This document shows positions 27,778 through 36,175 of a stretch of 64,000 bases of DNA, in pieces. The notes beneath the pieces were generated by a model. That model searched no databases and was not told the origin of the DNA. It saw only the letters and a program-made list of their open reading frames with translations. The stretch's first letter is position 1. The number at the start of each line of letters is the position of its first letter. This stretch comes from Schauerella fraxinea (lineage in GTDB: Bacteria; Pseudomonadota; Gammaproteobacteria; Burkholderiales; Burkholderiaceae_B). The DNA lies in assembly GCA_030849965.1 (NCBI GenBank), contig JAVDKL010000001.1:1966554-2030553 (forward strand), written 5' to 3'. The translations under genes and the position numbers were made by a program.

Positions 27778-28668
27778 ATGATTAATTTCAGCGGTCGCGC
27801 CTTGCATGCGTTTCTGGTGCTCGAGGAATGTCTGCAGTTCACGGTGGCAGCCAAGCGCTGCAATGTGTCGCAATCCGCCTTCAGCCAAACGATCGCCAAA
27901 CTGGAGCAACAGGCCGGCGCCCGGCTCTTCGATCGCAGCACGCGGCAGGTGTCGCTCACGGCCGAAGGCAAACTGTTTTCGATCAGCGCCCGCCAGCTCG
28001 CCTTCGACATCGACGCCGCGTTCAAGAACATCGGCGAGCACGCCGCACAACGGCGCGGCAAGGTGTCTCTGGCAGCAGCGCCGTCGCATCTCTCCGAATG
28101 GCTGCCGGCCATCATTGCGGCCTATCGGCGCGAGCACCCGGGCGTGCAACTCAGCGTGTTCGATACCTTTTCCGATCGCTGCCTGTCGCTCGTGCGCGAC
28201 GGCTCAGCCGACTTCGCGCTCAATGCGCAACGGGGCAACGACCGCGAGTTCGAGAGCACGCTGCTGTTTCACGAGCATTTCTATCTCGTCTGCCGGCAAG
28301 ATCATCCGCTGGCCACCCGCAAGCGACTCAGTGTGGCCGACCTGGCTCAAGTCGAATTCATCCACACGGTACGCAGCGGCAGCGTGTGGCAGTTGCTCAT
28401 GCCGGTATTGCGCCATGTGCCGATCCGCGACACCGGACTCGAGGTCGAGCATTTCACCACCTTGGCCGGCCTGATCGTTCACGGCTTTGGCGTGAGCGTG
28501 ATGCCGCAGTTCAGTCTGCCCACGTTTCACAACGCCGGGCTCGTCTCCATCCGCCTGCGCGATGCCGGATTGAAGCGGCCGGTGTATCTGGTCTGGGCTC
28601 GGGGACGCAGCCTTTCCATCGCCGCTCAAACGCTGATCGGCATGATCAAGCGGCAAAAACCCGTTTAA
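27778..28668 (+). CDS. LysR-family transcriptional regulator
   Basis: A 296-residue LysR protein: an HTH at about 15-45 (FTVAAKRCNVSQSAFSQTIA) and an effector domain from about 88 (GKVSLAAAPSH...). The ATG at 27778 was chosen because it gives the canonical N-terminus; upstream in-frame codons run through the promoter. The 85-base divergent gap to the AtuA operon is AT-rich (TAAAATTAATTTATC) and should hold the operator. Confidence 0.9.
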   Translation: MINFSGRALHAFLVLEECLQFTVAAKRCNVSQSAFSQTIAKLEQQAGARLFDRSTRQVSLTAEGKLFSISARQLAFDIDAAFKNIGEHAAQRRGKVSLAAAPSHLSEWLPAIIAAYRREHPGVQLSVFDTFSDRCLSLVRDGSADFALNAQRGNDREFESTLLFHEHFYLVCRQDHPLATRKRLSVADLAQVEFIHTVRSGSVWQLLMPVLRHVPIRDTGLEVEHFTTLAGLIVHGFGVSVMPQFSLPTFHNAGLVSIRLRDAGLKRPVYLVWARGRSLSIAAQTLIGMIKRQKPV

Positions 28669-29000
28669 CGCACCGCACGACACCGACTTCGGGTTTCCGA
28701 TAGGTCGGCCCTTTCGTGCGCCAAGCCCGTGCGCGCCATGTCCGCGATCAAAGTTACTGCGCCAGCCCCGCTGATGCCGATTTCCCTATGAAGACAGGGG
28801 TTTATCGAGACACTGAAAGCCATCAACCGAGGCGCTCCAAGCAACGGCACCAATTCGGCGCATACCAAATTGGCATGAGGAACCCCCCTTTTCGCATTTG
28901 ACCCGTATGGAGCCCGGCTCGCAGAATGGTCTCGCACCGTGGCCCTGCCCGGATGCCATTGCCGATTTCACATATCGTCATCACAAGGGGAATACTCGTC
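28669..29000. other. Promoter/leader gap before the ABC-oxidase operon
   Basis: This gap of about 330 bases contains no supportable gene. It must carry the promoter of the ABC transporter operon. I found no consensus promoter pair or clear dyad; the last 20 bases include the AAGGGGAA ribosome site for the solute-binding protein. Confidence 0.5.
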
Positions 29001-30041
29001 ATGAAGCTTCGCACCCACGCCGTCACGACCGCCCTCGCAGCCCTCTGTTGCGCTGCCGCCGCCGCCACCGCATCGGCACAGACGTTGTATGTTGCCGCCA
29101 ACGGCGGCTCGACCGAAAAGTTGATGAAGGAAAAACTGTTCCCTGAGTTCGAGGCGGAGAACCCCGGCGTGAAGGTGGTGCAGGTCACCGGCACCTCGAC
29201 CGAAACGTTGGCCAAGATGCAGGCGCAACGCAACAAGCCCGAGATCGGCGTCGCCATTCTGGACGACGGCCCCATGTGGCAAGCGTTGCAACTCGGCTTC
29301 TGCGACCCCATTCAGGCCGATACCTACAAAGGCCTCTACGACATGGCCAACATCGATGGCAAGGCCATCGGCGTGGGCCTGGTGGCCACCGGGTTGGCCT
29401 ACAACACGGAAGCCTTCAAGAAGCTCGGCCTGCCCGCCCCCACTTCTTGGGAAGCGCTGGTTGATCCCAAGCTCAAGCAGAAGGTCGTGATTCCGTCGAT
29501 CACCAATACCTACGGTCTGCACACCTTGGTGGTCTTTGCCAAATTGCGCGGCGGCAGCGAAAAAGATATCGATCCGGGCTTCAAGGCCATGATCGACGAA
29601 GCCGGCCCCAACGTGGTGGCCTGGGAACCCGCGCCGGGCAAGCTGGCGGAGATGTTCCAGAACGGCAGCACCATCCTCGCCGCGCACGGCAGCGGCCGCG
29701 TTCAAGCCTTGAAGAACACCGGCTTCCCGGTGGAGTTCGTGTATCCCAAGGAAGGCGCGGTGGCACTGCAGGTTGCGGCCTGCCCGGTCAACAAAAGCCC
29801 GGAACCCGAACTCGCGCAGAAATTCCTGAAGTTCATGGTGCGCCCCAAGACGCAGGAACTGCTGGCGCAAAGCGAAGGCTGGGGCCCCACCAACACCGCC
29901 TCGAAGCTGCCTGACGATGTGGCCAAGCGCGTGCCTTACGGCCCCGAAGCCGTGAAGAACATGCAAGTGATGGACTGGACCACGATCAATGCCAAGCGCA
30001 GCGAGTGGACCACCCGCTGGAACCGCACCGTTGAGCGTTGA
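29001..30041 (+). CDS. ABC transporter solute-binding protein (PotD/Fe type)
   Basis: A 346-residue periplasmic binding protein: a signal peptide of about 25 residues ending ATASA, then TLYVAANGGSTEKLMKEKLF typical of the extracellular solute-binding family 1/PotD-like receptors. It ends just where a GTTGATC repeat begins. First gene of a ten-gene stretch encoding importer, oxidase subunits, RidA and LysR. By context its ligand is an amine, opine or N-substituted amino acid. The ATG at 29001 follows AAGGGGAA; the in-frame extension to 28926 lacks a signal peptide. Confidence 0.92.
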   Translation: MKLRTHAVTTALAALCCAAAAATASAQTLYVAANGGSTEKLMKEKLFPEFEAENPGVKVVQVTGTSTETLAKMQAQRNKPEIGVAILDDGPMWQALQLGFCDPIQADTYKGLYDMANIDGKAIGVGLVATGLAYNTEAFKKLGLPAPTSWEALVDPKLKQKVVIPSITNTYGLHTLVVFAKLRGGSEKDIDPGFKAMIDEAGPNVVAWEPAPGKLAEMFQNGSTILAAHGSGRVQALKNTGFPVEFVYPKEGAVALQVAACPVNKSPEPELAQKFLKFMVRPKTQELLAQSEGWGPTNTASKLPDDVAKRVPYGPEAVKNMQVMDWTTINAKRSEWTTRWNRTVER

Positions 30042-30113
30042 TCATCCGGTTGATCACGCCTGGTTGATCACGGTTGATCGCACCAGGTTGATTACCCCCG
30101 CTTGATCGCGCCC
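30037..30113 (+). repeat. GGTTGATC-type degenerate tandem repeat
   Basis: About six copies of a (G)GTTGATC core spaced 10-15 bases: GTTGATCATCC, GTTGATCACGCC, GTTGATCACG, GTTGATCGCACC, GTTGATTACC and CTTGATCGCG. The first copy includes the TGA stop of the solute-binding gene. Confidence 0.75.
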
Positions 30114-30134
30114 GGGACGGCGTGCTGCCGTCCC
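30114..30134 (+). other. Intercistronic GC hairpin
   Basis: A perfect 8-bp stem GGGACGGC / GCCGTCCC with a 5-base loop, without a T-run. Between a binding-protein gene and its ATPase gene, such hairpins commonly stabilise the upstream message or cause partial attenuation, giving more binding protein than membrane components. This role is inferred from position. Confidence 0.65.
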
Positions 30135-30172
30135 GATGCCATGTACGCCAGTCGCCTCGAAAAGGACTCGCC

Positions 30173-31240
30173 ATGACTTATCTCCAATTAGACGGATTGA
30201 ACAAGCGCTACGGCGACATTAACGTTGTCGAAAGCGTCAGCCTCACTGTCGAACAAGGCGAGTTCGTCTCTCTGCTGGGCCCCTCGGGCTGCGGCAAGAC
30301 GACCACGCTGCAAATGATTGCGGGCTTCACCGAACCCACGCGCGGCCGCATCCTGCTCGAAGGCCGTGACGTGACCCGCGTGCCGCCCGAGAAGCGCGGC
30401 ATGGGTATCGTCTTTCAAAGCTATGCGCTCTTTCCGCACATGACCGTGGCTGAGAACATCAGCTTCGGCCTGGAGATGCAAGGCATGGGCGCGGCCGACC
30501 GCAAGCGCCGCATCGGCGAAACGCTGGACCTCGTGCGCTTGGGCGGACTGGGCGAGCGTTACCCGCGCAACCTGTCGGGCGGCCAACGTCAACGCGTCGC
30601 GATTGCGCGCGCCCTCGCCATCCGGCCCAAGGTGCTGTTGCTCGATGAGCCGATGTCCAATCTCGATGCCAAGCTGCGCGAAGAGATGCATGTCGAGTTG
30701 CGCAATATTCAAAAAACGCTGGGCATCACCACCATCCTCGTCACGCACGATCAGGTGGAAGCGATGACGATGAGCGACCGCATCGCCGTGATGTTCGGCG
30801 GCGAACTCGTGCAGGTGTCCACGCCGTTCGATGCCTACGAAAAACCCGAATCCGCATTTGCCTCGGGCTTTCTGGGCAAGACCAACCGCATCGACGGCCG
30901 CGTGACCGTGCGCAACGACCGCTGCTGCGAAGTGCAATCGGGCGCGCTATCGATGAAGATTCCGCACAACAACCGAGCCTGTCCGGAAGAAGTGCAGATC
31001 TACGTGCGTCCCGAGAAGATCCGCTTGGTGTCGCCCGAAGAAAGCCGCATGACCAGCACCGTGAGTGCACGGATGTTCCTGGGCAGCCATTGGGCGCTCG
31101 AGGTGGATGGCGATCTGGGACGGCTGCGCATCAGCGTGCCCAATGTGGGTGTGCCGCCGCCGCAGGAAGGCCAATCGGTTCATCTGGGCTGGCAAGACGA
31201 CGACATGCGCATCCTCGCGCACGAGGCGCACCATGGCTGA
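30173..31240 (+). CDS. ABC transporter ATP-binding protein (PotA type)
   Basis: A 355-residue ATPase: Walker A GPSGCGKT (36-43), Q-loop near FQSYALFPHM, signature LSGGQ (134-138), Walker B LLLDEP (155-160) and switch His in LVTHDQ. A C-terminal TOBE domain (about 285-350) is typical of the spermidine/iron/maltose subfamily. The ATG at 30173 follows AAAAGGA with good spacing. Overlaps the first permease gene by 8 bases. Confidence 0.93.
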   Translation: MTYLQLDGLNKRYGDINVVESVSLTVEQGEFVSLLGPSGCGKTTTLQMIAGFTEPTRGRILLEGRDVTRVPPEKRGMGIVFQSYALFPHMTVAENISFGLEMQGMGAADRKRRIGETLDLVRLGGLGERYPRNLSGGQRQRVAIARALAIRPKVLLLDEPMSNLDAKLREEMHVELRNIQKTLGITTILVTHDQVEAMTMSDRIAVMFGGELVQVSTPFDAYEKPESAFASGFLGKTNRIDGRVTVRNDRCCEVQSGALSMKIPHNNRACPEEVQIYVRPEKIRLVSPEESRMTSTVSARMFLGSHWALEVDGDLGRLRISVPNVGVPPPQEGQSVHLGWQDDDMRILAHEAHHG

Positions 31241-32138
31241 TTCCACCACGATGTCGCCGTCGATCGCAACGGGTGCACGGCCCCGCTTCAATCCCAGCCC
31301 GTTTTACCTGGCGAGCCCGGCCCTGCTGCTGTTCGTAGGCCTGCTGCTGGTGCCGCTCGGCTTGACGGCCATTCTGTCGTTCTCGGTCTACGACAGTGCC
31401 CTGGGTGTGGGTCAGGGCTACACCATCGCCAACTATATCGAGGTGCTGTCCGATAGCTACTATCACGAGATCTTTCTGCGCACGCTGCTGATGTCGTTGG
31501 CCGTAACGGTGATGTCGATCGTGCTGGGCGTGCCCGAGGCCCTGATCCTGTCGCGGATGCGCAGCCCGTGGCGCGCGATTTTCCTGATCGTGATCCTTGC
31601 GCCGCTCCTGATCTCGGTGATGGTGCGCACGTTGGGATGGGCCATCCTGATGGGCAACGAGGGCCTGATCAACACCGCACTGATCACCATGGGCGCCACG
31701 CAAACGCCCTTGAAAATGCTCTACACCATGACCGGGGTGACGATCGCGCTCACCCATGTGCTGATCCCGTTCATGATCATCTCGATCTGGGCGTCGCTGC
31801 AAAAGCTCGACAGCTCGGTCGAACATGCCGGCCTCTCGCTCGGCGGCTCGCACGCCACCGTCATGCGCCGCATCATCCTGCCGCAGATCATGCCGGGCAT
31901 CCTGTCGGGCGGCATCATCGTGTTTGCGCTTTCTGCATCTGCCTTCGCCACCCCGGCGATCCTGGGCGGCCGGCGCTTGAAAGTCGTGGCGACCGCCGCC
32001 TACGACGAGTTCACCGGCACATTGAACTGGCCGCTGGGCGCCGCCATCGCCGTGCTGCTGCTCGTGGGCATGCTGGCCGTGATTCTGGGCAGCAACCGCT
32101 ACATCGAGCGCCGTTACGCGCAAGTCTTCGAGAGCTGA
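31233..32138 (+). CDS. ABC transporter permease (PotB type)
   Basis: A 301-residue inner-membrane permease with about six helices; the first lies at residues 25-47 (LLLFVGLLLVPLGLTAIL). The EAA loop that contacts the ATPase is visible as EHAGLSLGGSHATVMRRIILP. The ATG at 31233 overlaps the ATPase stop. The heteromeric pair with the next gene completes a PotABCD-like importer. Confidence 0.92.
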   Translation: MADSTTMSPSIATGARPRFNPSPFYLASPALLLFVGLLLVPLGLTAILSFSVYDSALGVGQGYTIANYIEVLSDSYYHEIFLRTLLMSLAVTVMSIVLGVPEALILSRMRSPWRAIFLIVILAPLLISVMVRTLGWAILMGNEGLINTALITMGATQTPLKMLYTMTGVTIALTHVLIPFMIISIWASLQKLDSSVEHAGLSLGGSHATVMRRIILPQIMPGILSGGIIVFALSASAFATPAILGGRRLKVVATAAYDEFTGTLNWPLGAAIAVLLLVGMLAVILGSNRYIERRYAQVFES

Positions 32139-32149
32139 GGAGTCGCACC

Positions 32150-32944
32150 ATGAAAAAGAACGGCTGGCTTGGCCTGACCTATCACGCGTTCTTCATCGCG
32201 TTCATCCTCGCGCCGTTGGTGGTGGTGATCGCCGTCTCGTTTACGTCGCGCGGCTACATCTCGCTGCCCACCGACGGCTTGTCGTTGCGCTGGTTTGAAG
32301 CGATTCTCGAACAGCGGCAGTTCATCAATGCGTTTCTGATGTCGTCATGGCTCGCCTTCGTGGCGGCCACGGTGGCCATCATTCTGGCGGTGCCTGCGGC
32401 GCTCGCGCTGGCGCGTTACCGGTTTCCCGGCCGCAGCACGTTGATGGCCTTTTTCCTGTCGCCATTGATGATCCCGCACGTGGTGATGGGCATTGCCTTT
32501 CTGCGCTTCTTCAACCTCGCGGGCTTGAGCGGTTCGTTCGGCTGGCTGTCGATGACGCATGTAATCGTCGTGTTTCCGTATGCCTTGCGATTGACGCTGG
32601 CTTCGGCCATCGGCATGAACCGCGACGCCGAACTGGCCGCGCGTTCGTTGGGTGCCGGTCCTGGCACGGTGTTTCGCCGCATCGTGCTGCCGCTTATCGT
32701 GCCTGGCGTGGCCGGCGGCTGGATGCTGGCCTTCATCCAGAGCTTCGATGAAGTCACCATGACGATTTTCGTGGCCACACCGGGCACCACCACCTTGCCC
32801 GTGGCCATGTACAGCTACATCTCTCAAAGTATCGACCCGCTGGTCGCCTCGGTCTCCACTGTGCTCATCGTCGCCACGCTTATCGCGATGGTCGTGATGG
32901 ATCGGCTGGTCGGACTCGATCGCGTGCTGGTAGGCAAAGGGTAA
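32150..32944 (+). CDS. ABC transporter permease (PotC type)
   Basis: A 264-residue inner-membrane permease: the first helix is at about 10-30 (HAFFIAFILAPLVVVIAVSF), and the EAA loop is ELAARSLGAGPGTVFRRIVLP. Begins 11 bases after the first permease with GAGGAG as ribosome site. Partners with the preceding PotB-type protein. Confidence 0.92.
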   Translation: MKKNGWLGLTYHAFFIAFILAPLVVVIAVSFTSRGYISLPTDGLSLRWFEAILEQRQFINAFLMSSWLAFVAATVAIILAVPAALALARYRFPGRSTLMAFFLSPLMIPHVVMGIAFLRFFNLAGLSGSFGWLSMTHVIVVFPYALRLTLASAIGMNRDAELAARSLGAGPGTVFRRIVLPLIVPGVAGGWMLAFIQSFDEVTMTIFVATPGTTTLPVAMYSYISQSIDPLVASVSTVLIVATLIAMVVMDRLVGLDRVLVGKG

Positions 32945-32946
32945 GC

Positions 32947-34077
32947 ATGCAACATACGAGCGACATCATCATTCTGGGTGGCGGCCTGGTCGGTTCCGCC
33001 TGTGCCTACGGGCTATTGCGGCAGGGGCTGAAAGTGGCCTTGCTCGATGAAGGCGACGTAGCGTTTCGCGCCTCGCGCGGCAACTTCGGCCTGGTGTGGG
33101 TGCAAGGCAAAGGCTACGGCACGCCGCAATATGCGCGCTGGTCGCTGGGGTCGTCCAAACTCTGGCCCTCGCTCGCCGCCGATCTGTTGAAAGAAACCGG
33201 CGTGGACGTCGAACTCAAGCAGGATGGCGGCTTTCACTTCTGTCTCACGCAAGCCGAATTCGAAGAGCGCGAGCAGCGGCTGCAATCGCTGCGCGACGCG
33301 GTCGGCGACGACTACCGCTACGAGATGCTGCCGCAAAAGCTACTACACGAGCGCCTGCCGGCGGTAGGGCCCGACGTGTACGGCGCGAGCTATACGCCCA
33401 TGGACGGCCACGTCAATCCGCTCAAGCTGTTTCACGCGCTGCACCGGGCGTGCGACATGAGCGGTGCGATGTACCACGTTGAACGCCGCGTCGACAAGAT
33501 CGAGCACGACGGACAACAGTTTTCCGTGAGTTCGGGCGGCGACACCTGGCGCGCGCCGCGCATCTTGCTCACTGCCGGGCTGGGCAACAAGGCGCTGGCC
33601 GAGCAAGTGGGCCTGCATGCGCCCGTGGCACCAAACCAAGGCCAGGTGCTGGTGGGCGAGCGCGTGCAGCCCTTCCTCACGCACCCCACGATCTACGTGC
33701 GCCAAACCGATGAAGGCACGATCCAGATCGGCGACTCGCTAGAAGACATGGGACTGGACGATACGACGCGCACCGAAGTGCTGGCGCGCATCGCCCAACG
33801 CGCCATGGTCTGCTTTCCACAGTTGTCGGGCTTGAACGTGATTCGCAGTTGGGCCGCGCTGCGCGTGATGTCGCCCGATGGTTATCCCATCTATGACGCG
33901 TCCACCACTCATCCGGGCGCCTTCGTCGCCACCTGCCACAGCGGCGTCACGTTGGCCGCCGCGCATGCGATGCGCCTCGCACCGTGGATTGCCGGTGGCC
34001 CCAAGCCCGACGAGCTCGACACGTTTTCCGGCGCCCGTTTCCTGGATCCCACCCGAGAGTTTCACCATGCCCACTGA
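32947..34077 (+). CDS. FAD-dependent amine/opine oxidase, catalytic subunit (HcnC/OoxB-like)
   Basis: A 376-residue DAO-fold flavoprotein: the FAD-binding IILGGGLVGSACAYGL at the N-terminus, an ATG-like GLG motif (LLTAGLGNKALA), and the C-terminal VATCHSGVTLAAAHA. In HcnABC (glycine to HCN) and in opine/octopine oxidases this subunit oxidises the C-N bond. The [2Fe-2S] and NAD/FAD partner subunits follow directly with overlapping codons. The associated importer and RidA favour an amine or opine catabolic role over cyanide production. Confidence 0.9.
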   Translation: MQHTSDIIILGGGLVGSACAYGLLRQGLKVALLDEGDVAFRASRGNFGLVWVQGKGYGTPQYARWSLGSSKLWPSLAADLLKETGVDVELKQDGGFHFCLTQAEFEEREQRLQSLRDAVGDDYRYEMLPQKLLHERLPAVGPDVYGASYTPMDGHVNPLKLFHALHRACDMSGAMYHVERRVDKIEHDGQQFSVSSGGDTWRAPRILLTAGLGNKALAEQVGLHAPVAPNQGQVLVGERVQPFLTHPTIYVRQTDEGTIQIGDSLEDMGLDDTTRTEVLARIAQRAMVCFPQLSGLNVIRSWAALRVMSPDGYPIYDASTTHPGAFVATCHSGVTLAAAHAMRLAPWIAGGPKPDELDTFSGARFLDPTREFHHAH

Positions 34078-34399
34078 GCTGTTTACCGTTTTGCCCCAAA
34101 CCGATGCGGCGCCCAGCGTACGCATTCAATTCAACGGCACCGAAAAACGCGTGGGCGCCGGCCTCACGGTGGCCGCAGCACTGCTGTCCAGCGGCGAATC
34201 GCGCGTGCGCGCCTCGCCCGTCAGCGGAAAGCCACGCGCGCCCTACTGCATGATGGGCGTGTGCTTCGAATGCCTGGTCGAGATCGACGGCGTGCCCAAT
34301 CGCCAAAGCTGTCTGATCCCCGTGCGCGACGGGATGTCGATTCGCAGCCAGGAAGGCTATGCGGCCTTGGCGCCGCAGGAGGCATTGCATCATGAGTGA
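34067..34399 (+). CDS. (2Fe-2S)-binding small subunit (HcnA-like)
   Basis: A 110-residue ferredoxin-like protein with four cysteines in the plant-type pattern: Cys61, Cys66, Cys69 and Cys82 (PYCMMGVCFECLVEIDG). In HcnABC-type enzymes it relays electrons between the two flavin subunits. The ATG at 34067 lies 11 bases inside the end of the oxidase gene, and its stop overlaps the following gene, so the three subunits are translationally coupled. Confidence 0.9.
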   Translation: MPTELFTVLPQTDAAPSVRIQFNGTEKRVGAGLTVAAALLSSGESRVRASPVSGKPRAPYCMMGVCFECLVEIDGVPNRQSCLIPVRDGMSIRSQEGYAALAPQEALHHE

Positions 34400-35807
34400 A
34401 TCGGTGGATGTGATTGTGATCGGCGCCGGCCCCGCCGGCATGGCGGCCGCGGCCACAGCCGCGCGGCACGGCGCGAGCGTGGTGCTGCTGGACGAACAAA
34501 GCGCACCGGGCGGCCAGATCTGGCGCGGCATCATGCAAGCGCCGGCGGCGCGGCTGGATCGGCTCGGCGCAGATTACGCCGCGGGCAAACCGCAGGCCCA
34601 ATTGTTTGCCGCATCGGGCGCGCGCCACATCACGCGTGCGGCGGTGTGGCAGGTCAACCGCGACGGCATCGTCAACTATCTCGAAAACGGCGTTTCGCAC
34701 AGCATTCGCGGCAAACATGTGGTGCTGTGCAGCGGCGCCATGGAACGCCCCTTCCCCATTCCGGGCTGGACATTGCCTGGCGTGATGACTGCGGGCGCCG
34801 CGCAGATCATGCTCAAGAGCGCGGATGCCGTGCCTCAACAACCGGCCGTGTTGGCCGGGTGTGGACCCTTGCTCTATCTGCTGGCGTGGCAGTACGTGCG
34901 CGCCGGCCAAAAAATCCAGGCCATCGTCGACACCACCACGAACGACGACTACCGGCGCGCCCTGCCGCATCTGCCCGCGGCGCTCGCTGCCTGGCCGTAT
35001 CTCAAGAAGGGCCTGGGCTTGATCAACACGATCAAGCGCGCCGGCGTGCCGTTTTATAAAGGTGCCAGCGACCTGGCAGTCGTCGGCGATCAAGCCGCGC
35101 ACGCGATCACCTTCAAGGCGGGTGGCCGCGCGCATCGGCTGGAAACGAATCTGGTACTGCTGCATCAAGGCGTGGTGCCCAACACGCAATTCACCTGGTC
35201 GCTGCGCGCCGCACATACGTGGGATACCGCGCAATTATGCTGGCGTCCGGATGCCGATCGTTATGGACGGCTGAGCGGCATCGAACGCGTATTGATCGCC
35301 GGCGACGGCCGCGGCATCGGCGGCGCCACGGTGGCCAGCCTGCAAGGTGAACTCGCCGGACTCGCAGTCGCCATGGATTTGGGCATCGTCACATCTGAGG
35401 AAGGCGCAAGGCTGGCCGCGCCGCTGTTGGCAGGCGTAGACAAAAACCTGCGCATCCGGCCGTTTCTCGATGCGTTGTATCGTCCCAAGGATGCCAACCG
35501 CATGCCGGCCGATGACGTGCTCGTGTGCCGGTGCGAAGAAGTGACTGCCGGCGCCATTCGCAGCTACGTCGACATCGGCTGTGCGGGCCCCAATCAGACC
35601 AAATCGTTTGGCCGTTGCGGCATGGGGCCCTGCCAAGGGCGCCTGTGCGGCCTTACCGTGACCGAGGTGATTGCCCAGGCACGGGGTGTGTCGCCCGCCG
35701 AGGTCGGATACTATCGCATCCGGCCCCCTATCAAACCCATCACGCTGGCGGAACTCGCCGCCACGCGCGAAGATTTTCCAACCGCAACATCTGGAGTTCA
35801 ACCATGA
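34392..35807 (+). CDS. NAD/FAD-dependent oxidase subunit with BFD-like [2Fe-2S] domain (HcnB/OoxA-like)
   Basis: A 471-residue protein: an N-terminal FAD site (VIVIGAGPAGMAAAATAARHG), the NAD-domain AVLAGCGPLLYLLAW, and a C-terminal BFD-like [2Fe-2S] domain with Cys379-x-Cys381 and Cys409/Cys414 (FGRCGMGPCQG). This is the layout of HcnB and opine-oxidase subunit A. Start overlaps the 2Fe-2S gene; stop overlaps ridA. Confidence 0.9.
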   Translation: MSESVDVIVIGAGPAGMAAAATAARHGASVVLLDEQSAPGGQIWRGIMQAPAARLDRLGADYAAGKPQAQLFAASGARHITRAAVWQVNRDGIVNYLENGVSHSIRGKHVVLCSGAMERPFPIPGWTLPGVMTAGAAQIMLKSADAVPQQPAVLAGCGPLLYLLAWQYVRAGQKIQAIVDTTTNDDYRRALPHLPAALAAWPYLKKGLGLINTIKRAGVPFYKGASDLAVVGDQAAHAITFKAGGRAHRLETNLVLLHQGVVPNTQFTWSLRAAHTWDTAQLCWRPDADRYGRLSGIERVLIAGDGRGIGGATVASLQGELAGLAVAMDLGIVTSEEGARLAAPLLAGVDKNLRIRPFLDALYRPKDANRMPADDVLVCRCEEVTAGAIRSYVDIGCAGPNQTKSFGRCGMGPCQGRLCGLTVTEVIAQARGVSPAEVGYYRIRPPIKPITLAELAATREDFPTATSGVQP

Positions 35808-36160
35808 CAGACATCACCCGCATCGAATCCAACGCACGTATGAGCCGCGTGGTCATCACCGGCGGCATCGTTTACGTCGGTGGACTTACGGCCGGCGATG
35901 CCACGCAAGACATCAAGGGCCAGACCGCCCAAGTGCTCGCCAAGATCGAAGAGTATCTGGGCAAGGCCGGCGTGGACAAGACCCGTCTGATCTCGGCGCA
36001 AATCTGGCTGAAAGACATCGAACGCGATTTCGCCGGCATGAACGAAGTGTGGGACAAGTGGCTTTCCGAAGGCACCCAGCCCGTGCGCGCCACCGGCGAA
36101 TCGAAATTGGCCCGCAACGATCTGCTGGTCGAAATCATCGTCACCGCCAAAGCAGCCTGA
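35804..36160 (+). CDS. RidA-family enamine/imine deaminase
   Basis: A 118-residue YjgF/YER057c/RidA protein: SRVVITGGIVYVGGLTAGDA, IKGQTAQVLAKIEEYL and VRATGESKLARNDLLVEI, with the conserved Arg that binds the imine carboxylate. RidA hydrolyses reactive 2-imino acids released by amino-acid oxidases. Overlap with the oxidase gene (ATGA) fits direct removal of the imine product of this oxidase. TGGAG precedes the ATG. Confidence 0.92.
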   Translation: MTDITRIESNARMSRVVITGGIVYVGGLTAGDATQDIKGQTAQVLAKIEEYLGKAGVDKTRLISAQIWLKDIERDFAGMNEVWDKWLSEGTQPVRATGESKLARNDLLVEIIVTAKAA

Positions 36161-36175
36161 TCGCGCAAGCAGATC

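Noticed and set aside
31131-32123. Long His/Gln/Arg-rich minus-strand frame opposite the first permease
   Set aside because: Antisense shadow typical of GC-rich DNA; the plus-strand permease has full family features.
32947-35807. Hydrogen cyanide synthase (hcnABC)
   Set aside because: Domain order matches, but the linked importer and RidA fit an amine/opine catabolic oxidase better; the symbol was therefore not assigned.
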